DNA from: Betaproteobacteria bacterium
Lineage (GTDB): Bacteria; Pseudomonadota; Gammaproteobacteria; Burkholderiales; Burkholderiaceae
Reading direction: 5' to 3'
NCBI GenBank assembly: GCA_009783065.1
Contig: WRHV01000002.1
Coordinates: 1-64,000 of the forward strand
Length of the DNA stretch: 64,000 nucleotides
In this document: positions 56,549 to 64,000 of the stretch, in pieces
Numbering within the stretch: position 1 is the stretch's first letter
How the letters are laid out: every line of letters starts with the position of its first letter
Position numbers and translations under genes: made by a program
The notes under the pieces: generated by a model
What the model was told of the DNA's origin: nothing
The model's database searches: none
Seen by the model: only the letters and a program-made list of their open reading frames with translations

Positions 56549-57526
56549 TTGCAGATTGAAACAAATATAACGCCGCATGAAATCCGATTGGCAAGTTTTA
56601 ATGTCCGTAATCTTGCGCTGCCGGGGTTGGTCTACTATGAGAACAAACCGCCCTATTCCATCGCTGAATATGACATGAAAACCACATGGATAGCCGGCCA
56701 GCTCGATCAAAGCAATGCCGACGTTATCGGCCTGCAGGAAATCTTTTCACCGGAATCACTGGCGGACATTCTGGCAAAAACCCGGCATTATCGAAACGCA
56801 AAACACATTACAGTGGAATCCCATTCGAGCAATTTGCCTAAAAGTCCGAATGTCGCCCTGATTTCCCGTCTTCCGATCGTGTGCTCTCCCGTTTTCCATA
56901 CGCTTTTGCCTGACAATCTGGCAGTTACGCTACCTGGCGACAATATGGTTATCGACCATTTTTCCCGTCCGGTATTGCACGCCTGCATCCGCTTTCCCAA
57001 TAAAACCGATGTCCATATTCTGCTGGCCCATCTCAAATCCAAAAAACCGGATTATCCGGAAAACGCGAATCCAGCAACACCCCTGATGTCTGAGCTAGGA
57101 TCATTGCGCTCATTAATCAGACGGGGAACCGACGCCCTTGGCATCCGCCATCTCGTTTCAAATCTGCGCAACATAAACCAGACGCCCCTGATCGTCATGG
57201 GAGACTTTAACGATTTTGCTTTTGCCGCCTCTACGCAAATTATCATTGGTGAGTCTGAGACGATAGGCGCTCCATCCCCCAACCGGCTATATAACTGTTT
57301 TGAAATCCAATCCGGCATCTCATATGATGAAAAAAACAGTCTGTTTTTCCCAGGAACCGATATCCCCCGAATCGATCATATCCTTGTTTCCAAGGAATTC
57401 ACCGCGCAGTCCGGATTTAAACTGGGCAAAGTGCGTAACGTCAGGTATTTCAACCATCATCTGGGCAAAGACCGGCCCGAAATCTCTGATCATGGGCTGG
57501 TCATGGCGACGATTCAGCTGAAATAA
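56549..57526 (+). CDS. Endonuclease/exonuclease/phosphatase-fold protein
   Basis: 325 residues from a TTG at 56549, with AGGAG (56539-56543) 5 bases upstream. The metal-dependent EEP motifs are present in order: IRLASFNVRNL, VIGLQEIFSPE (Glu), ILLAHLKSKKPD, VMGDFNDFAFA and the C-terminal SDHGLVMATI. No signal peptide is seen. Targets of this fold include DNA, RNA and phosphoinositides; the true role is unknown. The 178-bp repeat ends 20 bases upstream, so the native promoter is displaced or is supplied by the repeat. Confidence 0.85.
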   Translation: MQIETNITPHEIRLASFNVRNLALPGLVYYENKPPYSIAEYDMKTTWIAGQLDQSNADVIGLQEIFSPESLADILAKTRHYRNAKHITVESHSSNLPKSPNVALISRLPIVCSPVFHTLLPDNLAVTLPGDNMVIDHFSRPVLHACIRFPNKTDVHILLAHLKSKKPDYPENANPATPLMSELGSLRSLIRRGTDALGIRHLVSNLRNINQTPLIVMGDFNDFAFAASTQIIIGESETIGAPSPNRLYNCFEIQSGISYDEKNSLFFPGTDIPRIDHILVSKEFTAQSGFKLGKVRNVRYFNHHLGKDRPEISDHGLVMATIQLK

Positions 57527-57579
57527 CCGGTATAGGATATTTTCGCTATTTCAGCAATCGTAAGAACCCATCGTTTTCG

Positions 57580-58512
57580 TCAGGACTTCCCGCCGCGCGG
57601 GTGGTGATCCGCATGCAGTTGTTTGAGACGTTCACGGGCGACATGGGTATATATCTGTGTTGTGGAAATGTCGGCATGCCCCAAAAGGAGCTGCACCACC
57701 CGCAAGTCAGCACCATGATTAAGCAGGTGAGTGGCAAACGCATGCCGCAATGTGTGTGGCGACAAAGGGGAATGAACGTCTGCCTGTACAGCGTATTTCC
57801 TGATCAGAATCCAGAACATCTGCCTTGTCATGGCGCCACCGCGCGCCGTAACAAACAGGGCATCGGAAATCTGCCCATTTAAAATCTGGGGACGTGCCTC
57901 TTTCAGGTAGCGGTCGAGCCAAACACGCGCTTCTTGCCCAAAAGGTATCAGCCTTGTTTTTCCGCCTTTACCAATAACTCTCAGAATACCCTCATTCATG
58001 CTTAATTCAACTGATTTCAACGTCACAAGCTCTGAAACACGCAAACCGCTGGCATACATCAGTTCGATCATCGTACGGTCACGCAAACCCAACGGCGCAT
58101 TCACATCCGGTGAAGCAAGCAATGCCTCAACCTGGAATTCGGACAGGGTTTTCGGAAAACGTTCCGGTTGTTTGGCGGATTTAAGCTTCAAGCAGGGGTC
58201 GCTCTTAATCCGGTTTTGTCTAAGAAAAAGCTGGTAAAAACGTTTCAGCACCGTCAGGCGCCGGTTAGCCGAAGTCGCTTTCGTCTCGAAATGCCGCGCG
58301 GCAAAATAAGCGTTCAAATCCTCCGGCGCGGCATGAAGCAAATCGGGATGAGAATATCGGCCCTCCAGCCAGCGCGCAAACTGCAGCAAATCACGGCGGT
58401 AAGCTTCCATCGTATTTTTGGCAAGACCGTCTTCAAGCCAGAGCGTGTCACAAAACTCATCAATCAGCGATTGATTGTGGGGTGTAATATTTCTTCTTTC
58501 AGGCATCGTCAA
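57580..58512 (-). CDS. xerD: Site-specific tyrosine recombinase XerD
   Basis: 310 residues. The catalytic set is Arg158 (SGLRVSELV), Lys182 (GKGGKTRLIP), His253 and Arg256 (SPHTLRHAFATHLL), His279 (LLGHADIST) and Tyr288 (TQIYTH). The N-terminal core-binding domain (FCDTLWLEDGLAKNTMEAYRRD) is of XerD type. With XerC it resolves chromosome dimers at dif. Its ATG overlaps the ogt stop by 4 bases, so the two are coupled. Confidence 0.94.
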   Translation of the reverse strand: MTMPERRNITPHNQSLIDEFCDTLWLEDGLAKNTMEAYRRDLLQFARWLEGRYSHPDLLHAAPEDLNAYFAARHFETKATSANRRLTVLKRFYQLFLRQNRIKSDPCLKLKSAKQPERFPKTLSEFQVEALLASPDVNAPLGLRDRTMIELMYASGLRVSELVTLKSVELSMNEGILRVIGKGGKTRLIPFGQEARVWLDRYLKEARPQILNGQISDALFVTARGGAMTRQMFWILIRKYAVQADVHSPLSPHTLRHAFATHLLNHGADLRVVQLLLGHADISTTQIYTHVARERLKQLHADHHPRGGKS

Positions 58513-59018
58513 TTCTTTAAAGCACCTTCGTGCCTAAGCAACCAGCGTTTGATCTTCAGAAAAACACTGTCAGGATCCGTTTCGCCAGAAAAACCCCCAA
58601 TCCCTCCCGAAGCCACAATACGATGACAAGGATAATACAGAACCAGGGGATTACCCCCGCAAGCGCCGCCAACCGCTCGCGGAGCGGATTGGATACGGCG
58701 CGCCACATCACCATAGGTCCGTATCTGCCCTGCGGGAATTTTTTTCATCTCTTCCCAGACCCGTTTCCGAAAATCAGTACCTGAAACGATGACCGGAAAA
58801 TCCAAATCAAAAACAGGATCAGCCAGATAATTCTCCAATTGACGGCTAACCTCTTTGGAAAAAGAATCTGTCGCTTTTTTTTCCATTGTATGCCCAGGCA
58901 AAAATGACAACCGGCTAACCTTTTCCCCATTGGATATGAAGCCTACCGCGCCGAAAGGCGCCAGGACAATTGCAGAAAACAGATCGGGGGGCACTACCGG
59001 TTTGATTTCATTTTTCAT
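58509..59018 (-). CDS. ogt: Methylated-DNA-protein-cysteine methyltransferase
   Basis: 169 residues from ATG 59018, which has AGGTGG upstream; the frame extends to 59162 but without family similarity. The active-site motif is YYPCHRIVASGG (Cys131), preceded by the winged-helix RTYGDVARRIQSAPRAVGGACGGNP. It removes O6-alkyl groups from guanine by suicide transfer. It overlaps xerD downstream. Confidence 0.92.
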   Translation of the reverse strand: MKNEIKPVVPPDLFSAIVLAPFGAVGFISNGEKVSRLSFLPGHTMEKKATDSFSKEVSRQLENYLADPVFDLDFPVIVSGTDFRKRVWEEMKKIPAGQIRTYGDVARRIQSAPRAVGGACGGNPLVLYYPCHRIVASGGIGGFSGETDPDSVFLKIKRWLLRHEGALKN

Positions 59019-59289
59019 CTGGCCACCTATTCTCATGAGATATTCCAAAACAGCAAAATCCATACGCCTTCTTAAATCATAACAGTTCACTCGAAAAGTG
59101 GAAAATAACGCAACATTCTCTCTCCAATTAAGAAAAACTGCTTGATTTTTTGATAAAACCACAAAAAATCAACTGCTTGGACTATAATTTGCAACAAAAA
59201 TGATAAAAATTATGGCAAAATTCGCTTAACCTGTTAATGTTGTCAAAAGGCAAGCCGTAAAAACATTAAAGCTTGAGCTGATAACAGAC

Positions 59290-59787
59290 GTGAGTGATCC
59301 TATGCGGCAAAAGACGATTTATCTAAATAGCGAAACGCAAACCCTGGCACTGGGAGCCTCGCTTTCCCGCACACTCCAATCAGGCATGAAGATTTATATG
59401 TACGGTGATCTGGGTTCCGGAAAAACCACGCTAACAAGGGCTATCTTGCAGGCTGCCGGTCACGATGAAACGGTAAAAAGCCCGACTTATGCCCTTGCCG
59501 AGCACTATACAATCGATATTGACGGCACACCAACTGAATTGATTCACTTCGATCTCTTCCGGCTGGAAAGCCAGGAAGAATTTATAGAAGCCGGTTTTCT
59601 TGAGTATTTTGACAGTGATGCTATCTGCATCGTTGAGTGGCCCGAAAAAGCAGCTGACATCCTGCCGCAAGCCGATATAGAAGCCATTTTTCTGATTATC
59701 GGCACGGGACGAAAACTCAAACTATATGGCCGGACGGAAGCGGGTGCAGAAGCAATAGGCAAAATCTGTATGGAAACCCATGAGTGA
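59290..59787 (+). CDS. tsaE: tRNA threonylcarbamoyladenosine biosynthesis ATPase TsaE
   Basis: 165 residues, starting at GTG 59290 or ATG 59302. Walker A is MYGDLGSGKTTLTRAIL; the LIHFDLFRLESQEEF segment holds the TsaE-specific residues, followed by ICIVEWPEKA. TsaE is the ATPase of the t6A complex and partners TsaD (38551). Its end overlaps amiC by 8 bases, the usual tsaE-amiC pair of betaproteobacteria. Confidence 0.94.
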   Translation: MSDPMRQKTIYLNSETQTLALGASLSRTLQSGMKIYMYGDLGSGKTTLTRAILQAAGHDETVKSPTYALAEHYTIDIDGTPTELIHFDLFRLESQEEFIEAGFLEYFDSDAICIVEWPEKAADILPQADIEAIFLIIGTGRKLKLYGRTEAGAEAIGKICMETHE

Positions 59788-61093
59788 TGGGGTATTTAAT
59801 CGAATGAACCGCGCAAGTAACAATCCGATGAAGCTCATGACAGGATTATGTCTTTCCCTCATCCTGTCAATGATACTGGCATTGCCTGCCTGGGGCGCCA
59901 AAGTGCTTGCTGTCCGTGTCTGGCCTGCGCAGGATTACACGCGCATCACACTTGAACATGACGGAGAAATCAAGGCCTCTCATTTTACCTTGAATAATCC
60001 GGACAGGCTCGTCGTCGAAATCGATGGGACCGATCTCAACCCGGCACTCAAGGAACTCGCCGCCAAAATGGAGGCCGACACCTTTTACGTCAAGCAGGCC
60101 AGAGTTGGTCAGGCCAGGCCCAATGTCGTCAGGCTGGTTTTTGACCTGAAAGAAACCGTCAATCTCCAGATGTTCAAACTCAAACCGGTCGATAAATACA
60201 AGCACCGCCTTATTCTGGATTTATATCCGACTGTTCCGCTGGACCCCATTGCATCGCTGATCCGCAATGGTGAACTGGGAGATTTGCAAAAATCCGATGC
60301 CCCCACAGCAGAAAACAAAAAAGAATCTGCGCCGAAAGCCCCCCCATCCAAACCCATAAAAAACACTGACAAAACTCAGCTTAACCGCATGGTCACCATC
60401 GTCTTAGACCCGGGACACGGAGGCGAAGACCCTGGCGCCATCGGTTATAGAGGCAGCCGTGAAAAGGATATTGTTCTTGCCATCGCACGCAGACTCAAGG
60501 CGCTTATTGAGCAGGAACCGAACATGCGGGTTGTGATGACCCGAAACGGGGATTATTTTGTTCCGCTGCATGTGCGTGTGGAAAAAGCGCGGCAGGCACA
60601 GGCAGACCTTTTCATCTCCGTTCATGCAGACGCCTTTATTGAGCCGCATGCGAACGGATCTTCTGTTTTTGTCCTGTCGGAAAAGGGCGCCTCATCCACG
60701 TCGGCCAAATGGCTGGCCCGCAAGGAAAATAACGCGGACCTGATCGGCGGCGTCAATATTCATAACCACAATCGGCAGTTAGCCAGTGTGTTGCTTGATC
60801 TGTCCACAACAGCACAGATCAACGACAGTTTAAAGCTCGGCGGCGCGATTCTCAATGAAATCGGCGGCATTAACCGGCTGCATAAACCCCATGTGGAACA
60901 AGCCGGATTTGCCGTGCTCAAGGCGCCGGATATTCCCAGCATTCTGGTAGAAACCGCTTTTATTTCCAATCCGGAAGAAGAAGCGAAGCTAAATAACAAT
61001 GCTCATCAGGAAAGCATTGCCAAAGCCATCCTAAATGGAATCAAGGGCTATTTTGCCAAAAATCCCCCCAAAACCCGAAACAAGATGCTTTAA
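59780..61093 (+). CDS. amiC: N-acetylmuramoyl-L-alanine amidase, AmiC type
   Basis: 437 residues. A signal peptide (MKLMTGLCLSLILSMILALP, after a short extension) leads to the periplasm. An AMIN domain (about residues 35-140) targets the septum, a Pro/Lys-rich linker (APPSKPIKNTDKTQL) follows, and the Amidase_3 domain carries VLDPGHGGEDPGAIG, SVHADAF and VETAFISNPEEE with the zinc His and Glu ligands. It splits septal peptidoglycan during division. It is translated from within the end of tsaE. Confidence 0.93.
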   Translation: MSDGVFNRMNRASNNPMKLMTGLCLSLILSMILALPAWGAKVLAVRVWPAQDYTRITLEHDGEIKASHFTLNNPDRLVVEIDGTDLNPALKELAAKMEADTFYVKQARVGQARPNVVRLVFDLKETVNLQMFKLKPVDKYKHRLILDLYPTVPLDPIASLIRNGELGDLQKSDAPTAENKKESAPKAPPSKPIKNTDKTQLNRMVTIVLDPGHGGEDPGAIGYRGSREKDIVLAIARRLKALIEQEPNMRVVMTRNGDYFVPLHVRVEKARQAQADLFISVHADAFIEPHANGSSVFVLSEKGASSTSAKWLARKENNADLIGGVNIHNHNRQLASVLLDLSTTAQINDSLKLGGAILNEIGGINRLHKPHVEQAGFAVLKAPDIPSILVETAFISNPEEEAKLNNNAHQESIAKAILNGIKGYFAKNPPKTRNKML

Positions 61094-61203
61094 GCATGGC
61101 CTAGCCGGTCTTTTTACAATGATCAGCCGCGAACGGTTTAATTAAGGTAGAATAACGCGGTCATGGTGGACGATTATCATTTGACGTGCCGCCTGCATCT
61201 GAA

Positions 61204-61279
61204 GCGCTCGTAGCTCAATGGATAGAGTACTGCCCTCCGAAGGCAGGGGTTGTGGGTTCGATCCCCGCCGAGCGCGCCA
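61204..61279 (+). tRNA. tRNA-Arg (anticodon CCG)
   Basis: 76 nt with GCGCTCG/CGAGCGC acceptor, D-arm GCTCAATGGATAGAGT, anticodon loop CTCCGAA giving CCG (reads CGG), T-loop TTCGATC and encoded CCA. It stands between amiC and the autotransporter gene, where no clear promoter or terminator is seen. Confidence 0.96.
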
Positions 61280-61424
61280 AGACCCTGTTTGGAATTAATT
61301 CTATTGAAGCACGCCCAAGTTGAAATCTCATATAGCCCCACAAGCCTAAAAAAAACAAGCGGAACTTGTCTTTTGCATATCGTTTCCGAGGCCTGTCGCG
61401 CTACCCCCCTGAAGGACTTTTCTC

Positions 61425-64000
61425 ATGATCCGCGCTTTACGCCGTTTTACCCTGTATTGTTTTACCCTGTTCTGGCTCGGTTTCGCGCTTTACCCTGGCG
61501 CGGCTCACGCCAACAATGTGACGATAGGCCATTTTAATCTTATTTACGGCAAAGTCGGCGGGAATGCCGTTCTCGATTTTGTGCCCTGGAGCATGCTTGA
61601 TTATGACGACCTGAATGATATAAACGGCATGCGGGACATGCTGGATATCACGCGGACATTTTCCCCCGACGAAAAACAGGCTATTGAACTCGCCACCGCT
61701 TATTGGGCCGAACGCGTCAGCGCGAACACGCCGATGGGCAAAGCAACGATCTATGCCGGGTTCGTCGACGACCCGACCAGTTCGGCCTTCAGCCTTTCGC
61801 CGGACATGTTTTTGCTGGAAAGCCTCACAAAAAACATTTCGCCCAACGGGACCGTGTACGACAAATTTATCTATGGGCGGCCAAGCCCCTACCCCCCCGG
61901 ACTTGCCGACAATATTATCATCTTCAACAGACCGTATGACACCAGGCCACCCCGCCAGCTGTTGCCCGACGGAACCTTTTCCACGATGATCCACGAGTTT
62001 GGCCATGCCCTGGGGATTATGGGCTGGCACGATGTCATCAATCGCGATGACAAAGGAGTCGGAACCAAAGCGATATTCAACGCTAATCGCTTTACCGCAT
62101 GGAACGCCCATCTCCGCGATGTTTTCGGCAAACAAGCGCGGCCTGACATGATGATCGAGATGAATGTCATGACCGGCGCGCCGGGAGAAAACCAGGCCGG
62201 CGTATTCCAGATTTTCGACCAGGACGGCAACGCTGCCGACTATAAATACCCGACCTTCCACGGAAAAAATGTCGATGCCCTTACCGGCGGCATGGGCATG
62301 CCGGTCATGGGCGGCTTTTCCAATGCGGGAAACGCTATGGACGGCGCCAATTCCCTTGGGCATCCCGGCATCACACAGTCGGCCATGTCCTACGGCATCA
62401 TCAGGAACATGGGCTTTACCGAAATGGAACTCGCCGCCTTTCAGGACATGGGCTACGATATAGACAGATCGCAGTTTTTCGGAAAGAGTTATTATCATGC
62501 CGTCGGCGGCGATAACCAGGTCAATAACGCCTTTTTCGGCACGGCGGACAAACCCAATACCGCCATTCTCGGCCTGGGCGTGCATGTTTTGCGGGATAAC
62601 CTTACGCTCACCCAGGCGGCGGATATTTACGCGAACGGCTATGGCGGCGGCGGCGTCCGCATTGACGGGGTAAACAACGCCCTGGCCATTCCGCGAGGCG
62701 TCACTGTGGCCGCCAACGGCCCCTTTGGAACCGGCCTGCTTGTCGCCTACGGGAACGCAAACACCATACGCCTGGACGGCAAGGTGGAAGCCGTCGGCCC
62801 CGGCGGCATCGGAGCGCATTTCGGCATCCAGGCCGCCGGCAGCAAGGGTTTAGTCACATCGTATATGCGCGATCCCAGTTCCCACATCGTTTCCTTTTCT
62901 GACCTCTCTATCCAGAATCAATATGAATATTTGAAGGCATACCAGGACCTGCAAGGCCCTTTGGTGGAAGAATTCGCCATATCCGGGCGACTGGCCGGAC
63001 AACTTGCCGCCATCAGGATAGAAGATGACGTCCATGTCGGAAAAATTGCGGTCCAGTCAGGCGCCGTTATTGCCGGGGATATTGCTTCGGAATGGGATCG
63101 CAAAACCTCGGGGGGCGATTTTGCCACCACCATCAGCTTCGGGCAAACGGGATCGGGCGGAGCGATGCGCATGGACGGAGACATCATCTGGAACAATGAC
63201 GCCCTCGCCGCTGAAAATTCTTTGGACATCCGGCAGCTTGGGGGGCATCTGAGCTACAACGGCGAAGCCAACGTCTACGCATGGCAAATCGATCCGGGAG
63301 CCAGTCTTGGGGGAAACAGCGCCATAACCATTGACGGCCCTGATCCTTTTCTCAACGCGGGCCAGATTTCTCCCGGCAACAGCATCGGCATCATCATCAT
63401 CAACGGCGACTACCGGCAAAGCGCATCAGGCAACTTGCTCATGGAGTTCACGCCCACAGCAACAGACCAGTTTATCGTCACCGGCGCTGCAACCATAGAC
63501 CCCGGAGCGAGTCTAAGCCTGCAAGCCCTGCCCGCCTTCTATGCCACCGGTTCACAACGCGCACTGACGAATACGGAATTATTCGATAATTCGTTATCAA
63601 CGGGGGATTTCATTCTGGATTTGTTGCCTGTCGCTTCGCCAACACTGATCGCCTCATGGGATAATTCGGGCATAAACCCCGTGTTCAACGTCACTCGCGC
63701 GGCCAATGCTTACAGCCAATACGCCTCCGGCGCCACCGGAACGTCAGTGGGCGGAGCACTGTTTGGCATAGCCGCGCAGCAGGTCACGGGCGACATGCAA
63801 AACCTTTTTGCCGCCATCGATTTTTCAAGCCCTGACGGCGCGGGCGTGCGTTCCGCCTTGCGCCAGCTTGCACCCACAGCCTACGATAACACCGCCCAAA
63901 CCGCCTTGTATACCGGATATGCTCTCTCCGGCCTCTTGCTCGAACAGATCGCCCGCATCCGTCCTCATCAGCAAGAAATCGCTTTCAGCCCGGAAATGCC
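61425..64000 (+). CDS. Autotransporter with metzincin-like protease passenger, 3' end cut by the window edge
   Basis: The frame opens at ATG 61425 (AAGGA 8 bases upstream) and runs 858 codons to the edge without a stop. A long signal peptide (MIRALRRFTLYCFTLFWLGF, cleavage near AAHA) is followed by a zinc protease domain: HEFGHALG at 190-197 supplies two His and the catalytic Glu, a SAMSYG Met-turn holds Met321, and His313 just before it may be the third ligand. Glycine- and Asn-rich beta-helix repeats follow (GGGGVRIDGVNN, VTVAANGPFG, DPGASLGGNSAITIDG), then a linker typical of the junction to the barrel (ALRQLAPTAYDNTAQTALYTG). The beta-barrel itself lies beyond 64000. The codons look more GC-rich than the neighbours, hinting at acquisition. 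BamA/BamD would insert the barrel. Confidence 0.85.
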   Translation, partial: MIRALRRFTLYCFTLFWLGFALYPGAAHANNVTIGHFNLIYGKVGGNAVLDFVPWSMLDYDDLNDINGMRDMLDITRTFSPDEKQAIELATAYWAERVSANTPMGKATIYAGFVDDPTSSAFSLSPDMFLLESLTKNISPNGTVYDKFIYGRPSPYPPGLADNIIIFNRPYDTRPPRQLLPDGTFSTMIHEFGHALGIMGWHDVINRDDKGVGTKAIFNANRFTAWNAHLRDVFGKQARPDMMIEMNVMTGAPGENQAGVFQIFDQDGNAADYKYPTFHGKNVDALTGGMGMPVMGGFSNAGNAMDGANSLGHPGITQSAMSYGIIRNMGFTEMELAAFQDMGYDIDRSQFFGKSYYHAVGGDNQVNNAFFGTADKPNTAILGLGVHVLRDNLTLTQAADIYANGYGGGGVRIDGVNNALAIPRGVTVAANGPFGTGLLVAYGNANTIRLDGKVEAVGPGGIGAHFGIQAAGSKGLVTSYMRDPSSHIVSFSDLSIQNQYEYLKAYQDLQGPLVEEFAISGRLAGQLAAIRIEDDVHVGKIAVQSGAVIAGDIASEWDRKTSGGDFATTISFGQTGSGGAMRMDGDIIWNNDALAAENSLDIRQLGGHLSYNGEANVYAWQIDPGASLGGNSAITIDGPDPFLNAGQISPGNSIGIIIINGDYRQSASGNLLMEFTPTATDQFIVTGAATIDPGASLSLQALPAFYATGSQRALTNTELFDNSLSTGDFILDLLPVASPTLIASWDNSGINPVFNVTRAANAYSQYASGATGTSVGGALFGIAAQQVTGDMQNLFAAIDFSSPDGAGVRSALRQLAPTAYDNTAQTALYTGYALSGLLLEQIARIRPHQQEIAFSPEM

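Noticed and set aside
57580..58512. Tyrosine recombinase considered as a mobile element integrase
   Set aside because: Length, motifs and coupling to ogt fit the chromosomal XerD, and no element boundaries are nearby.
61437..62819. 460-codon open frame on the minus strand
   Set aside because: It is exactly antisense to the autotransporter gene, whose signal peptide, zinc site and repeats are coherent; long antisense frames are expected in GC-rich repeats.

Overview
The window reads as a stretch of chromosome from a betaproteobacterium of the Burkholderiales, most likely an Oxalobacteraceae member close to Oxalobacter (inference from gene content, gene order and a GC content that looks to be about half). 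Pointers are the order gmk-rpoZ-spoT, the order dusB-fis-purH-ruvC-ruvA-ruvB, the rpsP-rimM-trmD-rplS operon, a separate relA, and a CobD/CbiB-like protein. RquA (rhodoquinone synthesis), a lone acetate kinase and an acetate symporter point to an anaerobic or microaerobic, acetate-handling lifestyle.

Layout. 1-950: two unrecognised divergent genes, one cut by the window edge. 947-4330: gamma-glutamyltransferase, a divergent GntR regulator with nested palindromes between them, and a LOG-family phosphoribohydrolase. 4327-9328: a sulfur amino acid block (cystathionine beta-lyase-like, ThiF/MoeB-like, MetB-like, CysK and an Rrf2 regulator) carrying three related palindromic sites, probably one local regulon. 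9425-28377: housekeeping (rimO, pgeF, rluD, bamD, gmk, rpoZ, spoT, tyrS, an M23 peptidase, anmK, dtd, dusB, fis, purH, ruvCAB, mutT). 28360-29852: a small island between two direct copies of a 178-bp inverted-repeat element, holding tRNA-Leu, a membrane-anchored Lar-like zinc ribbon protein and a small membrane protein. 29851-39582: relA, a CobD/CbiB-like gene, a CoA pyrophosphatase, the ribosomal operon, rquA, ackA and tsaD. 39688-43531: tRNA-Lys, an unknown coiled-coil protein, a LutC-like protein and actP with its DUF485 partner. 43532-46766: a gene-poor stretch with a sugar epimerase, a broken HTH gene, a small secreted protein and the initiator tRNA. 47005-61093: a NUDIX hydrolase next to a TIR-like protein, aat, pyrD, an aldo/keto reductase, an M48 lipoprotein, glnS, an orphan response regulator, plsY, a third copy of the 178-bp repeat, a nuclease-fold protein, xerD, ogt, tsaE and amiC. 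61204-64000: tRNA-Arg, then a large autotransporter with a metzincin-like passenger that runs off the right edge.

The most distinctive signals are: (i) the Rrf2/CysK/MetB palindromes, which suggest a cysteine regulon around an Rrf2 protein with IscR-like cysteines; (ii) the 178-bp hairpin elements, present three times at gene boundaries with compensatory changes between their arms; (iii) RquA; (iv) a solitary TIR-like protein beside a NUDIX hydrolase; and (v) the truncated metalloprotease autotransporter. No CRISPR array, rRNA operon, intact prophage or transposase gene was seen. All functional calls rest on reading the sequence and recalling family motifs; no database search was run.
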